64,000 nt of DNA from Rhytidiadelphus loreus (GCA_947034895.1 OX344762.1:47967087-48031086); one strand, 5' to 3'; shown: positions 24,167 to 36,794, numbered from the stretch's first letter. The notes: a model not told the origin generated them from the letters alone. Translations and numbers: made by a program.

Positions 24167-27100
24167 ATGGCAATGACGTCGTTGGGGGTTCGGCTGGTGC
24201 TCGTCACCTTTCTTATTCTCGCATTAAATTACGGAGTGTCCGAGGCTGTGAATGCCGAAGGCAAAGCGTTAGAAGCCTTTCAGCGACGTTTGGTCGATCC
24301 TATGGGCGCCCTGCGCAACTGGAATGACTCAGACAGGACGCCGTGCAATTGGAAGGGCATTGTTTGCGACAACGTAACGAACTTCGTTACTAACATGTAA
24401 GCAAATGCAGGAGCTCCTGATTCTCTTTCAGAGTATTTTAGAGGCAAAATGTTCAAAGATGTGAACCTCCAATAGTGGAAGTGACTACTCTGAAATCCAT
24501 AAAGTAGTTTGTAGTTTTGGTAATGGCAATGCTGCAATTTATAACTCGCCAGTGTGTTTTGCTGTCCCTGATGGCAGCAACCTTCCGTCCCAGAATCTTA
24601 CCGGTACTATTGCGCCTCAGTTAGCGTTGTTGAAGCACCTGGAGAGATTGTAAGCTCCACTCCCTCCCTGAGCTTACTGTTTTTGCATATATCACTTGAA
24701 GAACGGATATGTCGTTTTGTGTTCAGTTCTCACAAAGTTCGGGCAATTGTTTGCAGGTCGCTGAATCAGAATAACATTGTTGGAAGCATTCCGGCGTCGT
24801 TCGGCAATCTCACAAACTTACTGGTCTTGTAAGTATTAGTAGTACCAGGTTTTCTGAAGTGCGGTCTTTCTAGGGTTTCGCTTTAGTTTTGCTGCTTCTG
24901 TGAGGGATGTCTGCCGTTTTCCTGAGTTTTATGGTGTTTATATTTCTCGTCCGACTCAGGAATTTGCGTAACAACTCCCTTACTGGGAAAATTCCCTCCG
25001 AGATTGGCGATTTGAAGATCCTTCAGTTCCTGGATTTGGCGAATAACATGCTGGACGGCGCAATCCCTGAAAGCTTCAGCAATTTGACGGGATTATATTT
25101 CTTGTAAGCTCTTCGCACTCTGAGCTTTGGCTATGTCCGCTATGTCCATGTTGCCAACTGTCAGGACGGCAGCTTGACTTCTGAGAGAGATGCGACAGAA
25201 CGGGAAGCATTTTTGTTCAGTTTTTGGACTGATTACGTTAGCCATGTGTTGAAAGACCGTGTTTCCTTTTGCAGCGATGTGTCCTATAATGCGCTCTCCG
25301 GAAAGGTGCCAGAGGGAGCTCTACTGCGCTTCAACATTAACTCGTAAGTGGTTGCTTCGACCTTCTTGTTCCTTTGGTAGACCTTAGCATATAGATTTTC
25401 CTTACCAGCTTTTGTTTTCTCGATTGTTTACAATTCTCAAAGTTTTGAAGTGCCTGCCTTTCGGCGGTTTTGATTCTGTGAGGAGAGTTCTGTGTTAGCT
25501 TGATGGACGATGATGTTGTTGTGATGCGACAGGTATTTAGGAAATGAAAATTTATGTGGACGAGCATCTTTAGGGCTGACCTCTTGTTCACCATCCCCGG
25601 CCCTTGCGCCTGTCCTCGCGCCTGTCCTCGCGCCTGTCCTTGCTCCGAGTGTTGGACCGTCTCTTCCTCTAGGTATTTTCTTGGATCCGAGCTTGTTCTC
25701 TGTAGCATGATTTCAGTAGCATACATTGGCAAGAATGAAGCATGATTCCATGTGAAAGATCGAATTTCTTCGTTTCTTGAGAATAACACGGCGGCTTAGT
25801 CTTCTATAAGTTCTTTTGGGGTTAGATCTCTTAGTACGTTGCAATTTTTTTCACGAAGATGACTAGCCTCATTCTAGGATAAGATTTTCACCGTGCTTTG
25901 GTTTAGTCGCACACCGTGTATCTGACAATGTCTTCAATTGCCGGATGCAGTGAGCAAGAAGCACAAGCCTCTTTTGAGTTTGGTGCAGATCGTACTTCTG
26001 GCTGTTGGCTTGTTTCTTGGATTCAAGTTTATCCTTGCCGTGATTGCCATCATGCACTGGTTGAGGAAGGACAGTCACATCGAAATTAATCTTGGAGCAG
26101 GTTTGTATTCATCGAATGTAGAGGTTTCGTTTCTGAAGATTTTCACAGCATGAATTCAAGATTTTCGTCTGTCCCTTACGCCGAATGTTGAAATTTTTAC
26201 AGAACTCCGGTTCCTACAATTGATGTTCATCGAGGACGCTTCAATATAACCTATCAATGGAAAGAAAATTAAATGCTCTACATGAATCAATGGCATAGAT
26301 TACTTGCAGGAGTTCCTGTTATTATTTATGATTCTTTAGATTTGATCATGCTATTTTAGTTTGAGCACTTGGGGGTTAAGTGCAACGGTTTAGGTTTTCT
26401 GATTTTTCTGATTATTTTTCCAGGCGGGAAGATCGTCATGTTTCAAGGAGGCAAGAGCGTTCCGACTTCGAAGGAGATGCTGAGTGCTTTGCGACAGATT
26501 CGTAAGCGGCACATCATTGGAGAGGGTGGCTATGGCGTTGTGTACAAGCTACAAGTGAATGAGCACTCGACCTTGGCAGTGAAGAAACTCAAGACATGCT
26601 TGGAGTCGGAACGAAGCTTTGAGAATGAATTAGATACTCTTGGAACCGTGAAGCACCGGAACCTGGTGAAGCTCAAGGGCTTCTGCTCCGCTCCGAATTT
26701 GAAGCTCTTGATTTACGACTTCCTTCCAGGCGGCAACCTCGATCAGCTCCTTCATGGTGAGAATGCCCTGGATTCCTTTTTTTCTCATTTCTGACAGTCG
26801 TTTTGATCCGAGAGTTTTTGTATCTTCGACTCTCTTTTTTGATTTGGGATCATATTACATATGATATTGAACCCTAAGTTTATTGTTTGTCACCATTTCT
26901 CAAATGATGTAACTACGAAAGCAACGAAAATTAGGTTGTCAAATACTGCTTGTTGAACTAGTTTCTTTAGTTTTTCAACAATGTGAGTTTGAAAGTGCAT
27001 AAACAGAAGTATGAATCTTAAAGAGAATCAACATTATGGTTAATATATTGATATTCGTGAATTATATAAGTAATTAACTTCTTTCAGCTGCCTGTGATAT

Positions 27101-28115
27101 CTTTCATAAAGTACCGATATTTTTTGCTATGCAATTTCGACTTCAGAAAAACGAAGTGCGCTGGAAAGTTAATTTGAGAGTGCACCCTTCTCTATTGCAC
27201 CCGAACAAACAAATTCTGCTTTCATTTGTTTTGTCAAAGATCTAATTTGGGAACTTGGAACATCGGGGCGGGTAAATCTTCTTCAGACCACCTGTATCTA
27301 AAACAGTCATGTCTTTTGCACCTCACCTCCATATCCCATGAACCAAGCCGCATTGGAGAGCTAACTTCGTCGTGCATTTTTTCCCATTTACACTCAAATC
27401 CTAATTACCCTTCCATTTTCTGTCTCCCCTAGGTAAGAAGGAGGAGAACGTGGTCATCGACTGGCCGATCCGTTACCGCATCGCCCTGGGCGTCTCCCGC
27501 GGCCTCGCCTACCTCCACCGCGGCTGCGACCCTCGCATCATCCACGGCGACGTGTCCGCCACCAACGTCCTCCTCGACACTGACTTCGAGCCTTACCTCT
27601 CCGACTTTGGCCTGGCCAAGCTCGTCTCCACGAACGATACCCACGTCACCGTCACCGTTGGTGGCACCTTCGGCTACGTCGCTCCCGAGTTTGCCAAGTC
27701 GGGAAAAGCGACTGAGAAAGTGGATGTCTACAGCTATGGCGTCATCCTGCTTGAGCTTCTGAGCGGAAGAAGAGCAGTGGACGAGGCCATGCCGGATGAT
27801 TACACCAACCTTGCTGCTTGGGCCAGGAGCCTCCACAGCGAAAGCAACGCCATGCAAATCGTGGAGAAGCATTTGATGGATACGGTGCCTGGTGTGGAGC
27901 TTGATTTGTTACTGGAAGTGGCTTGTCATTGCGTGTCGTTGAACCCGAATGATCGACCTCAGATGACCAAAGTGGTGGAGACTTTGGAGATTTTGATGGA
28001 GACTGGGTTGACGCCGTCGGTGAGGTCGTCGCAGGACACGTCGGGGTTCTTGAAACCGGACTCTTTCTTGACGGGATCCAAGACTTCAGGACGTGCCTCG
28101 AGCCCCGAGTCCTGA
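24167..28115 (+). CDS. FEI-like LRR receptor kinase with HGD catalytic loop (non-RD), 9 exons
   Basis: Predicted plasma-membrane receptor kinase, 630 aa. Exons: 24167-24396, 24578-24649, 24757-24828, 24960-25103, 25275-25343, 25533-25672, 25951-26100, 26424-26756, 27433-28115. All borders are GT..AG and the total is 1893 nt. Order: signal peptide (about 1-27), LRRNT domain with CNWKGIVC, about five LRRs split by phase-2 introns, an extracellular linker with four APVL-type units (about 219-234), TM helix (about 253-277), juxtamembrane GGKIVMF, and a kinase domain. Kinase motifs: GEGGYGVVYK (325-334), AVKK (Lys346), HGD (441-443), DFG (461-463), APE (487-489). The catalytic Asp is kept but the preceding Arg is Gly, so activation-loop control should differ from RD kinases. 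The last exon is unusually GC-rich compared with its introns. It is the same family as the gene at 10206-14170, on the same strand 10 kb away, but well diverged. It lacks the first intron of that gene, and its kinase C-lobe is a single exon. Confidence 0.95.
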
Positions 28116-29401
28116 ATAGGTTGCGCGGATTTGAATGGTCTGGATGGAAGGGGAGGAGGCTTTGCATCGACAGAAGCTACCTTGTGGGTGTGGAAGCTTG
28201 GGTAGCTACCTTACTCGAAAAGCGATCGAGCCACTGGTAGAGGGACGGAGCCTCTCGTAGTCTAGCTGCTTGTTTGCAGAGAGATTTGTATGATAGGGGT
28301 GTCAGAGATGGCTGGCTCCAAGACTCGACGAAGGGGCCAAGTTTGTACTTGGGGAACAAGCCTTTGATAAGGAGAAGAAAGGCGTTGTGTCCACTTCGGT
28401 AACAAACCTGGAAAGCTTGGAGCTCATGGAGCAGGAAGCGCCCCATCTGACATTCCCAAATGATTCTAAGGCAGACTGATGTGTACGATATGGCAAACAT
28501 GCCACGGATAGGTTGATGCACTTCGAATGCGTGCATGCTGTACACTAGAGAGCCGTTGCAGTGATAGAACATGTTACTGTTATGTCCATTTGTACTTGTC
28601 CTAAGTCATTGCTCCAGTGTACTTTTATAGGAAATAATTCATGATTGAGAATGGTTGAATAACTTATCGTGTTGTGTACAATATATTGGTACATGCTTCG
28701 GTGAGGTTGTTGCAGGAATCGTCTGGTTAGTTAGCCGGTACTTGGAAACCGATTTCTGTAGTTTGGGTATCCGAGCTTTTTGAACCAGGGGTTAGCAATG
28801 TAACCCATAAACGACGCTGCGGACGTTTTGTGTCCGATGAATGACAAAGAATCCTCGATGGAAGTGCAACTATTCATCCTCAAAATTTTGTTGTGAAAAT
28901 TCTACAGTAGTTTGACTTTCAATGAGTTTTTTTGCATGTTTGAAAGCCACTAATTCATGCAGTATTCACGGGCACCAATCCATCTTCTGAGAGTAAATGT
29001 TAATTTTGGTATCCAATGGGTATCTTGAAACAATAATCAATGTAATACATATCCCTACAACATCCACGAATGCAAAACGTATGCATACATTTATGAGCAT
29101 AGGAATAAACTAGGATGGGTGACGATTTGGGTCCCCATAAGCTTATGGAGATGAGTGCCCATTTCTGGAATTATTATAACAAAAAATTGTATTTAGTGTT
29201 ATTTACATTAATTGATTTTAAAATGCTATAACTTTATATTCTTGATGAGTCTTTTTACCAATTGTGTTTACAAAGATTTTCCTCTTTGAATAGTATTGAT
29301 ATCTATGGTCTTGGTAAGAATATTCATCTATTGGAAAAAATTATAGCCTTGAGTAACCGTAGATAGTTAGCATGGATGATACTAAATACATTTTTTAGTG
29401 T
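28116..29401. other. 3' flank of the second kinase gene, then AT-rich
   Basis: 28116-28620 is probably 3' UTR and flank. Minus-strand ORFs here look like chance. At about 28800-28920 a stretch resembles 925-1045 (both hold AATGAATGACAAA/GATGAATGACAAA followed by AATCCTC and CAACTATTCATCCTCA), so a diffuse dispersed repeat is present. Confidence 0.4.
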
Positions 29402-29405
29402 AGTG

Positions 29406-29651
29406 ATGGGCAATTTCGTTAAAATGACGGTATTTCATTGGCATTTGTACATGAAGGAATGGAGATTGAGGTATACTGAGGCACCTATTCATCTCATATC
29501 AAGCATCGATTGTGTCCCGTGCGTGCCCAAATCAACACTCGTTTACGTATGGCATCGCCCCTAACATTGTCTTGTGCAAGATCTCATACCCTGATTGGTC
29601 CCTTGAACCACCATTTTAATGGAATACCGCCACTTTAACGAAATTGCCCCT
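29406..29651. mobile_element. MITE family with 4-bp target duplication, copy 2
   Basis: This 246-bp element has termini ATGGGCAATTTCGTTAAAAT and CTTTAACGAAATTGCCCCT. It is flanked by AGTG (29402-29405 and 29652-29655). Its length is identical to that of the copy at 62756-63001. Confidence 0.8.
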
Positions 29652-31491
29652 AGTGGTACTACGGCGTTGCATCATTGTGACAACATCCCTTGCATAAGAA
29701 ATATACAATTTTTATAGAGTATTTTCTTGATTTTTCATGAATTGCATTTAAAACTTGAGCACTTCAAAAATTGGGTTGAAAATGTGTATGAATGAATATG
29801 TTTATTGATCTAGTAGATTCCTTTGGGGGCATCTCTATGCATTTCCTTGCGAGTCTACCTCAACATTTGACAATTGTTAAATTTTAGAAACGTCAATTTT
29901 GTTAAAAAGGCGATATTCAAATACTTTTGTGTAGTTTAGTAAGGATGACTCAACCCAAATGTTTAGATGTCCTAGTTTGTGAAGACATATGTCACAATTT
30001 CTAACTGTGAAAACATTACAACTTTAACGGAACTTGACTTTTTAAAATTTTCCATTTAAGGAAGTGACCTGAACAAATGTCTTATTTTAAACAATAGTGG
30101 TAAGAAGAGAGAATCACACAGAAGAAATCCTCGTGAGATCCTTAAGGTAGGAGGCTCGAATGTTGGAGGATCATTTAGAACCGCTCACAGTACAATAAAT
30201 TGGGCAGAAATGTGACTATAGAAGAATGACTGGATGTTCGGAACGACTAAAAAATGACTTAGTCTCCCTAATTGTACCATTGCTACTAGAACGATAGCAG
30301 TAGAGTTATATTGTAGTCGGCAGCACGACTGTCGGATGAAGACTTCAAAAGTAGAAACCTTCATCCACTATATTTTGTTAACTGCATCATTAAACTATAG
30401 ACGTGGACATAGAGAATTCCTACGTGGGGGCCGCAATCGCCAAGGACTATGAGGCTGTTATATATTGTGACTTTGCAACTTTTGTGCAACTAAAGAATGA
30501 CTTGAAAGAAACTCAAGAATGACTAGAGGGAAATTCAAAAATGACTTTAGGAAAGTTACGACTTCCTCCGGGAAATGAGAAAGATGAAAAGATAAAGAAG
30601 GCTGTGGTAGAAGGAAAGAGAAAATTTTGGCTACCGTATTCACTATAGAATGACTATGGAATGAATAAGGAATGACTACAGTGTCGTTGCACCTACGGGC
30701 TGAATGAATAACAAAAAAAGACCTCTACAAAGGTTGTTGCCATTTCCCTAATTTGATGATGAATGCATTCATCTTGTGAGAGATGTTGTATTGTCTACCG
30801 AAACATTAATACATTAAAGTGCCTAGTTATACTTGACTGAAAGTTGAGTATGCAAGCATTTCATCCTTGAATTCACTTGTAACACCATGAGACCTTGGCT
30901 TCACAAATGATAATGATAGTAGCCAATATATAAAAAAATAATATTATTATAATACTATAGTATTAATAAATTCAAAGAATTAAATTAAATATTTAAAAAA
31001 TATTCAAAAAATATATTATAAATTGTAAAAATTATATTTCTAATGGCATAACTTTTGCTAACGATCAAAAAATATTTTAAAAATATTAGAATATTTTGAA
31101 ATAATACTAAAATACCAAATACTAATACTAATAATTTAAAAAATTAAAAAATTAAAAAAATTAAAAGAAATAAGGAATTTGATGTGGTCGCCCTCCTACC
31201 ACATTAGATTACAAGCCGTTATAGTTACGAATTCATCTTAATAAAAAAAATTATTTTAATTAAATGAATGTTTTTTCAATTTCTTTTTCAATTTCTTTTG
31301 CCTTAAAGAAGTGCATTAGTTTGTTGGCATGTTTTTTTCACAATTAATTTTTTTTTAAATAAATTGTTGCTAGAGTTCTTTACAATCGGGAACTCATAGC
31401 CCCTTAATGGCTTCCTTTTTTTCCTAATTACAAAATCCTAAAGCCAAACAAAGCAAACAAATAGTTCTCATCTTCTCGATCAAAGCAAATG

Positions 31492-31621
31492 TGACAGAGG
31501 TATGACTTCAAAATGACTCAAACTTAGTGATCTTGAAGTTGCATAACAGTAATTTTTGACAGAGGAATGACTTCAAAATGACTCAAACTTAGTGATCTTG
31601 AAGTCGCATAACAATAATTTA
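31492..31621. repeat. 65-bp tandem duplication
   Basis: Two adjacent copies of a 65-bp unit beginning TGACAGAGG and containing ATGACTTCAAAATGACTCA. They differ at only a few positions. Confidence 0.85.
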
Positions 31622-32193
31622 TTCTAAGAACAACTATAATGTGCACAACCTCCTTAAACATTGCTTTGTATGCAAATTTGTCTATAACTTTTGATTTGAG
31701 GTTTTAAATCTAAAACAACTTTTTGGAGATGAAAGTGAGATTGATTTCCCAACTTTTATAAGTTCAAAGTTTTTTGAAGAAAGTTAATCTACTATGCCTC
31801 AATGAGGTCTAAAATATTACTTGTAACACAATTCCTGCGTTTCACATATCCCACATCGTTTGTCTTGCCTTCTATTACCCCACTAATATAAAGTGCTTGT
31901 CATTTAAACTCTTCATATTCACATACTAAGTGGCTTTGATAGCCATGTGACATGTATGCCAAATATGATGTATGGTGTATGATGTACAGTGTATTCTATA
32001 TGGCATATTTTGTATGGTGTATTACTGTGGAATTTTGAATGATCTTGTCGTTTGATCTAAACCCTAAATTCTAATGACTTTAATGTGACTTTGACATGAT
32101 TGTGACATAAATTCAACATGACTCTAAAGCAACTTACTTTGACACGATTGTGACATAAATTCAGCATGACTCTAAAGCAACTTTGACATGACT

Positions 32194-32243
32194 TTTTTTT
32201 TTTTTTTTGAAACAAATGAAACGGGATTTCATTGCATAGGAGG
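32194..32243 (-). mobile_element. 50-bp 5'-truncated retroposon tail
   Basis: A poly-T run followed by GAAACAAATGAAACGGGATT lies between two copies of ACTTTGACATGACT (32180-32193 and 32244-32257). The structure is a very short LINE-like insertion on the minus strand (poly-A tail plus about 33 bp) with a 14-bp target duplication. Local sequence is itself repetitive for TTGACATGACT, which lowers certainty. Confidence 0.6.
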
Positions 32244-32689
32244 ACTTTGACATGACTTTGATATAAATCCAACATGACTGACATAAATTCAACATGACTC
32301 TAATATGACTCTGACTTGACTCTGACATGTCTCACATGTCCAAGTCAGCAATATTGCATAATTGGTTGACATGGCCATCCACGTCTAATTTTCTTGGGGT
32401 CTTGAAAAACTTCAAAATGATAGCCCATGTAGATGTCTAGCTCAGATGCAAGTCCAAAAGTGCTTTCCACGTGGTGGATAAGTCATACATTTCTTTTACC
32501 TTCTTTTCTCTATCACCTAGACTAACGCTTTTATCATCCATGAATACAACCAAGGTAGAAGTGGATGGTGATAATACACCCGCAGTCATTTATATAAATG
32601 ACTTGTCTACAATGACTCCAAGACCCCCAAGTCATTTTGAAGTCGATAGTGTCTGAAATGACTGATTTGAAGTCATGTTTCTCAATCGC

Positions 32690-32713
32690 AAATGTACTCA
32701 TTTTTTTGTAGTG
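32690..32713. mobile_element. Orphan CACTA right terminus
   Basis: On the minus strand it reads CACTACAAAAAAATGAGTAC from 32713 inward. The flanking base triplet is ACA. No matching left end was found upstream, although the ATGACTT-type repeats to the left fit a CACTA subterminal region. Confidence 0.4.
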
Positions 32714-35366
32714 ACATGTAGACTCATCTGCAATGGACTTGAGGTGGTCTTCAAATGGACCTTCTACTGTCATTGAATAGATCAATAAAAAAAATATTAT
32801 TTATTATAAGAGACAATCATTTGCTTTGCTTTCCCCATTTCTCTCTAAAAGCTGTAAGTGAACTATTTATGGAAGACCTATGTTCAGAAATAGGGACCTA
32901 TGACTCATCTTGTTTGAAAATTCATAAATAATTCAAAAATGCTTCAAAAAATACAAAACGACTTGGATTACAATCGAAATATTTTTTTCTTTGTCTGAAA
33001 AATGAACTAAAAGTAATCCCATACAAGAAACGACATGAAAAAGGCGAACCAGCCCTTAAGTGCACGCTTTAAGAGCCTCCTACCTTATGTAAATAGATTT
33101 GAATTGCTCATAAAATCCTCAGTGTTATTAAAATTATGTATTAATTTGTTACATTCATTTTCATCGTCATTCATCCATTTTATATTGTTTTAGTTTACTG
33201 TACCCTGAATTAAAATGAAGAGTTAATCATTTTTTTACGCAACCAGCTCATTTTGAATTCCTTTGGTATAACAATCAAACAATGAGTTCTCAAGTGTCCA
33301 GTTGGTGTGAACTCACATGTTGCAAATGAATGAATCAGTTGAAAGTTGCAACCACTCTGAGTGCTCACGATTGAAGTGAATGCTTGCAACAAATGTGAGT
33401 TGAACGGCATAGTCGCTATAGCAGCAACGCAGCATGCCACACTGGGTTTGAATAATTAAGCCAATTGCATTTCTACTGAAGAATATCATTCGCTTCAATC
33501 TGGAAACTGAGGAAATTGAAGTGACAATTGTCGTTCCTTTAAATAGAGATCGACCTTTATAATTCCGTAATGTGTATAGTGGGTGTATTAGTAGGTGTGA
33601 ACCAATTCAGACCATTTATTTACATACAATTGCATCCCTATTGTGTTGAAAATCAAGAGTTATTATTCATGTGAACACAATCAACTCCTGTTGAAGTCCA
33701 GGATTGTGTGAAAAATATACACAATTAACACATGTATGAATTCATAGTTGGTGTGGATGATGCAAAGTTCAACTTTGTAAAAATGGGTAGACAAAATCAA
33801 CATGTGGGTGCACCCATGTATGCAATTCCCTCTCTTAACATATCTTGTGTGAGTTGGTTGTGAATGCATAAGCAGATGACACTAAATAATGTAAGGTCTC
33901 CATTCACCATACAATAAGGGAGAGAGCATAAGTAACAAGTGAGCTTTGAACCTTTCCCTACAACAATCTATAACTTGCTCCATCTAAAACTTTGCAAATT
34001 TATTTTGCGTTGAGCTACAAAACAATTGCAAAAAAGCCAAATTAATGTCCATACTTTGATCAATTTTTCTCACAATTAGCACTATTCAAAGTTCACTTGT
34101 ATCATGGCTGATGGAGCCTCTAATGTGCTATCCGTTTCGTGGGGATGTAAGAATATTTAGTTGTTAGCATTTATTAAGTGGTAACAAAGCATAACTAATA
34201 CGGATGGCTCAACTTTTATGGAGCTTTAGGGTGAAGGTTGATTTAATTATTCTTTGTAGGGTAGTTGAAGCCTTGAAATAAACTTATTCAATCATGCATG
34301 GCTTAGAAAGGACTGAGAAAAGGGAGGTCACATGCAAGAACGAAGAATCAGTTGCAACAATCCAGTGCTCTCTCTGTTTGATTTCATGGAGCTTACCGTT
34401 CACGTGCAGAACGCACGTATTAGGAAGGATGAAAAGCAATTTTGTAATTATTAACACCATGTGAATCCAAAACAGCTTATATGAATTCAACTTACGAAAG
34501 CCATAATTTCATTTCAATCCTTCAATTATACAATTGCAATTCAGCAAATAACTATGTAGTGAACCCCAAATGATCATTTCTAATGCAAGCACCCCCAAAA
34601 CCAAGACACTGTCAAAAATTTGAAAGCTAAGCTAGGATCGTATTCATTACCTTATATACGTGGGGTACTAAGAAGTTTCTCCAAAATTAGGCACATTCCG
34701 AAAGATGTCAGCGTATTAGAATTAGGACCATTTAACGAAATTGTCGTTGCAGCTTCATGCCATCTTCAAAGTTCTGCTTTAAAACCGCTCCAACAGACGC
34801 AAGATGAGATGGACAAAAAGCACAAGCCTTTCTGGCGTATCCAACTCAGACATCCAATTCAGTTACAACCTTTCAGTGGTACCAAGTCCATGGCCTCCCA
34901 GATTCCCAGAACACACAAGTTCTCCAAATGCATGTCAATCGTCACTCCACAAATCACAGCGGGCTTCAAAAACATATCCACGGCCAACTTTATTCAACTC
35001 TCACTGAAACAGCAAGAGATCGATCGATCAAGCCACATCTATATCATAATTATAATGCAACTCAATCGCAGTACACAACGCGTACACCTCGGTATGCATG
35101 CTGCACAATCATATAACACTCGATCTGGATCGATACAGAACAAGCTACTTGTTAAAAAACATAATTATATATAGAGTTGCCAGCGTCTTCATTCCACGGA
35201 ATTACGTCACTGCTATCACTCCCTTCCGCACCTCCATCATTGGCCGCCCACCCAGGTGTCATACTATATTCGTTTACCGATCGCATTCAGCTGGTAGCTG
35301 ATATATCATTCAGGAACTTAATTGTACAGGACTTCATGCATGCACCCTTTGCCGTCAAACGATCGA

Positions 35367-35831
35367 TCAGTAGCCGCAGAAGCCGAACTTGCAAACCTGC
35401 GGGCTGCCGCATTTGTGTTTGCAAATTCCACAGTTGTTCTTGTCAGTCAGCAGATTTGCACAAACGCCGTTGCAGCAGACTTCTCCGAATTTGCACGAGG
35501 TGGTACACGACCCGCACTTGTCCAGCCAGAAGGCGCCCACGTCCCAGCACGCTAGGGTGCCGAGTAGGTCGGGGCAACAGGTCGCATTAGTGGCGCCTTT
35601 GAGAAGCTGCGCGCAGTTGTAATTGGGAGCCGAGCCATTGCCGCAGAGTCCGGTTCCGGATCCGAGCAGCTTGCGTCCCACTGGAGTCTCCGAAAAGCGA
35701 CCTCCGGATTTCGCCACCGCTCCTCCATCTTCCGCGCTGGAAGCTCCGGCAGCCACGGCCAGCAGCACCAGAATCAAGGGCAGTAGGACGACCTTCGTCA
35801 TGGCGCTGGAGCTCCAGCTTGCGACAGCCAT
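35367..35831 (-). CDS. STIG1-like secreted cysteine-rich protein, copy L
   Basis: Intronless gene for a 154-aa protein. Residues 1-33 form a signal peptide with hydrophobic core VVLLPLILVLLAVAA. A short linker with KSGGRFSETPVGRKLL follows, and then a C-terminal Stig1-type domain (about 60-154) with 16 cysteines, including the CC pairs at 85-86 and 119-120 and the signature CCNGVCANLLTDKNNCGIC. Family members are extracellular; angiosperm STIG1 binds pollen receptor kinases and phosphoinositides. The role here is unknown. The ATG is chosen because it opens the signal peptide. TATA lies at 36081-36088, giving a 5' UTR of roughly 0.2 kb. An AATAAA (TTTATT on plus) lies at 34989-34994. The protein is identical to that of the inverted copy at 50696-51160. 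The only coding change noticed is a silent CTA/CTG leucine codon. Confidence 0.95.
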   Translation of the reverse strand: MAVASWSSSAMTKVVLLPLILVLLAVAAGASSAEDGGAVAKSGGRFSETPVGRKLLGSGTGLCGNGSAPNYNCAQLLKGATNATCCPDLLGTLACWDVGAFWLDKCGSCTTSCKFGEVCCNGVCANLLTDKNNCGICKHKCGSPQVCKFGFCGY

Positions 35832-36080
35832 AGCTAGAAGCTGGGAGCCGATCCTTCAATTCAGACACCAAATGAACGGATCTACAGCAAGTCGATCGAC
35901 AAGCAAGCTGCAGATGAATTCAAAATAAGTTAACACAAATGATCGATGAATCCCCGAGTCGCCACCACCATGCACTTGCACTGATCGAGCGATCCCTGAT
36001 GGAAGCTAGCACTCCGATCCAGGGGAATTGCAACGGTCAGTACTCACTGATTGTTGAGAACTCCGTGAACATTGAGCTTG

Positions 36081-36088
36081 ATTTTATA
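36081..36088 (-). promoter_or_regulatory. TATA box of STIG1-like copy L
   Basis: TATAAAAT on the minus strand, about 250 bases upstream of the ATG. It is identical in the inverted copy. Confidence 0.6.
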
Positions 36089-36794
36089 CTAGCTAGGTGA
36101 AATTTCGATCGTCCCTGGCTGCATGTACCTGGTGAGCTTAATTGACCTGCATGAATCGATCGTGAATGGAACCCAAGGGATCGAGAAGGTGCTTGTCCTT
36201 GTTGACTTGCCGTGATACATCTATTTCGTTGGGAGAGCTGACTAGCTGACTTCATTCAATTGCATGCAGGCGTACATCATGCTCTGATCGAGGGGGCACT
36301 CGGTGGGTTGCTATAGCAGACATGAATATCGACACATGTTGTTGCTTTCATGCATGCACATTGAGTGTGTGTGTGTGTGATATTTTTGTGAATGGCCGGC
36401 TGCCTGTGACAATTGTCAAAGCATTGATTCACAAGTATTAGTAGTTCAATGGAGGAGGAGGGGGTGCGGCTATCTCTCAGTTCTTTGTCGGCATCATTTG
36501 TGTCCACATTAAACAACCAAAAGATCACAATTGAAGAAAAGCATTGCAAGTACGGAAGTACCTTCTTCAATTTGGACAACTATGGATTAATATGGAATGG
36601 GAAACAAAGATATATTTCTTGTGATTCCTGGTATTTACTCAAGTTGAATCTCTTTTTTTTGTCAAAGATTCAATCCTTTGAGTAACTTATTAGTCAATAG
36701 GGCTTCGAAAATATCTAGAGTGATTTTGGAAAATTGCAACTACCTTCTTGAGAGTCCAAAATTTCTCTAATGTGTGTTTTGGTGTGCCATCACT

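Larger units (their letters stand above)
29656..34780. other. AT-rich gene-free region with CACTA-like repeats
   Basis: No gene recognised. From about 30.2 to 32.7 kb the motif AATGACT/ATGACTT and its complement recur many times, as in the subterminal zone of a CACTA element. A CACTA-like right terminus ends at 32713. 30930-31170 is extreme A/T low complexity. ORFs at 33210-33498 and 34284-34490 look like chance. Confidence 0.4.
34781..36794. repeat. Inverted duplication, left arm
   Basis: This 2.0-kb arm carries a complete STIG1-like gene with promoter and 3' flank. It is the reverse complement of the right arm (39705-39909 joined to 49936-51750). Differences seen by eye are few: single-base changes, one 4-bp indel near 34858, and a 1-bp change in a poly-T run near 36660. 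This arm is uninterrupted and keeps the empty site (AAT at 36589-36591) where the right arm holds the 10-kb transposon. Confidence 0.95.

Noticed and set aside
34620..35174. 184-codon plus-strand ORF at the left arm border
   Set aside because: It overlaps the 3' flank of the STIG1-like gene in antisense, is not shared beyond the arm border and has no recognisable domain.
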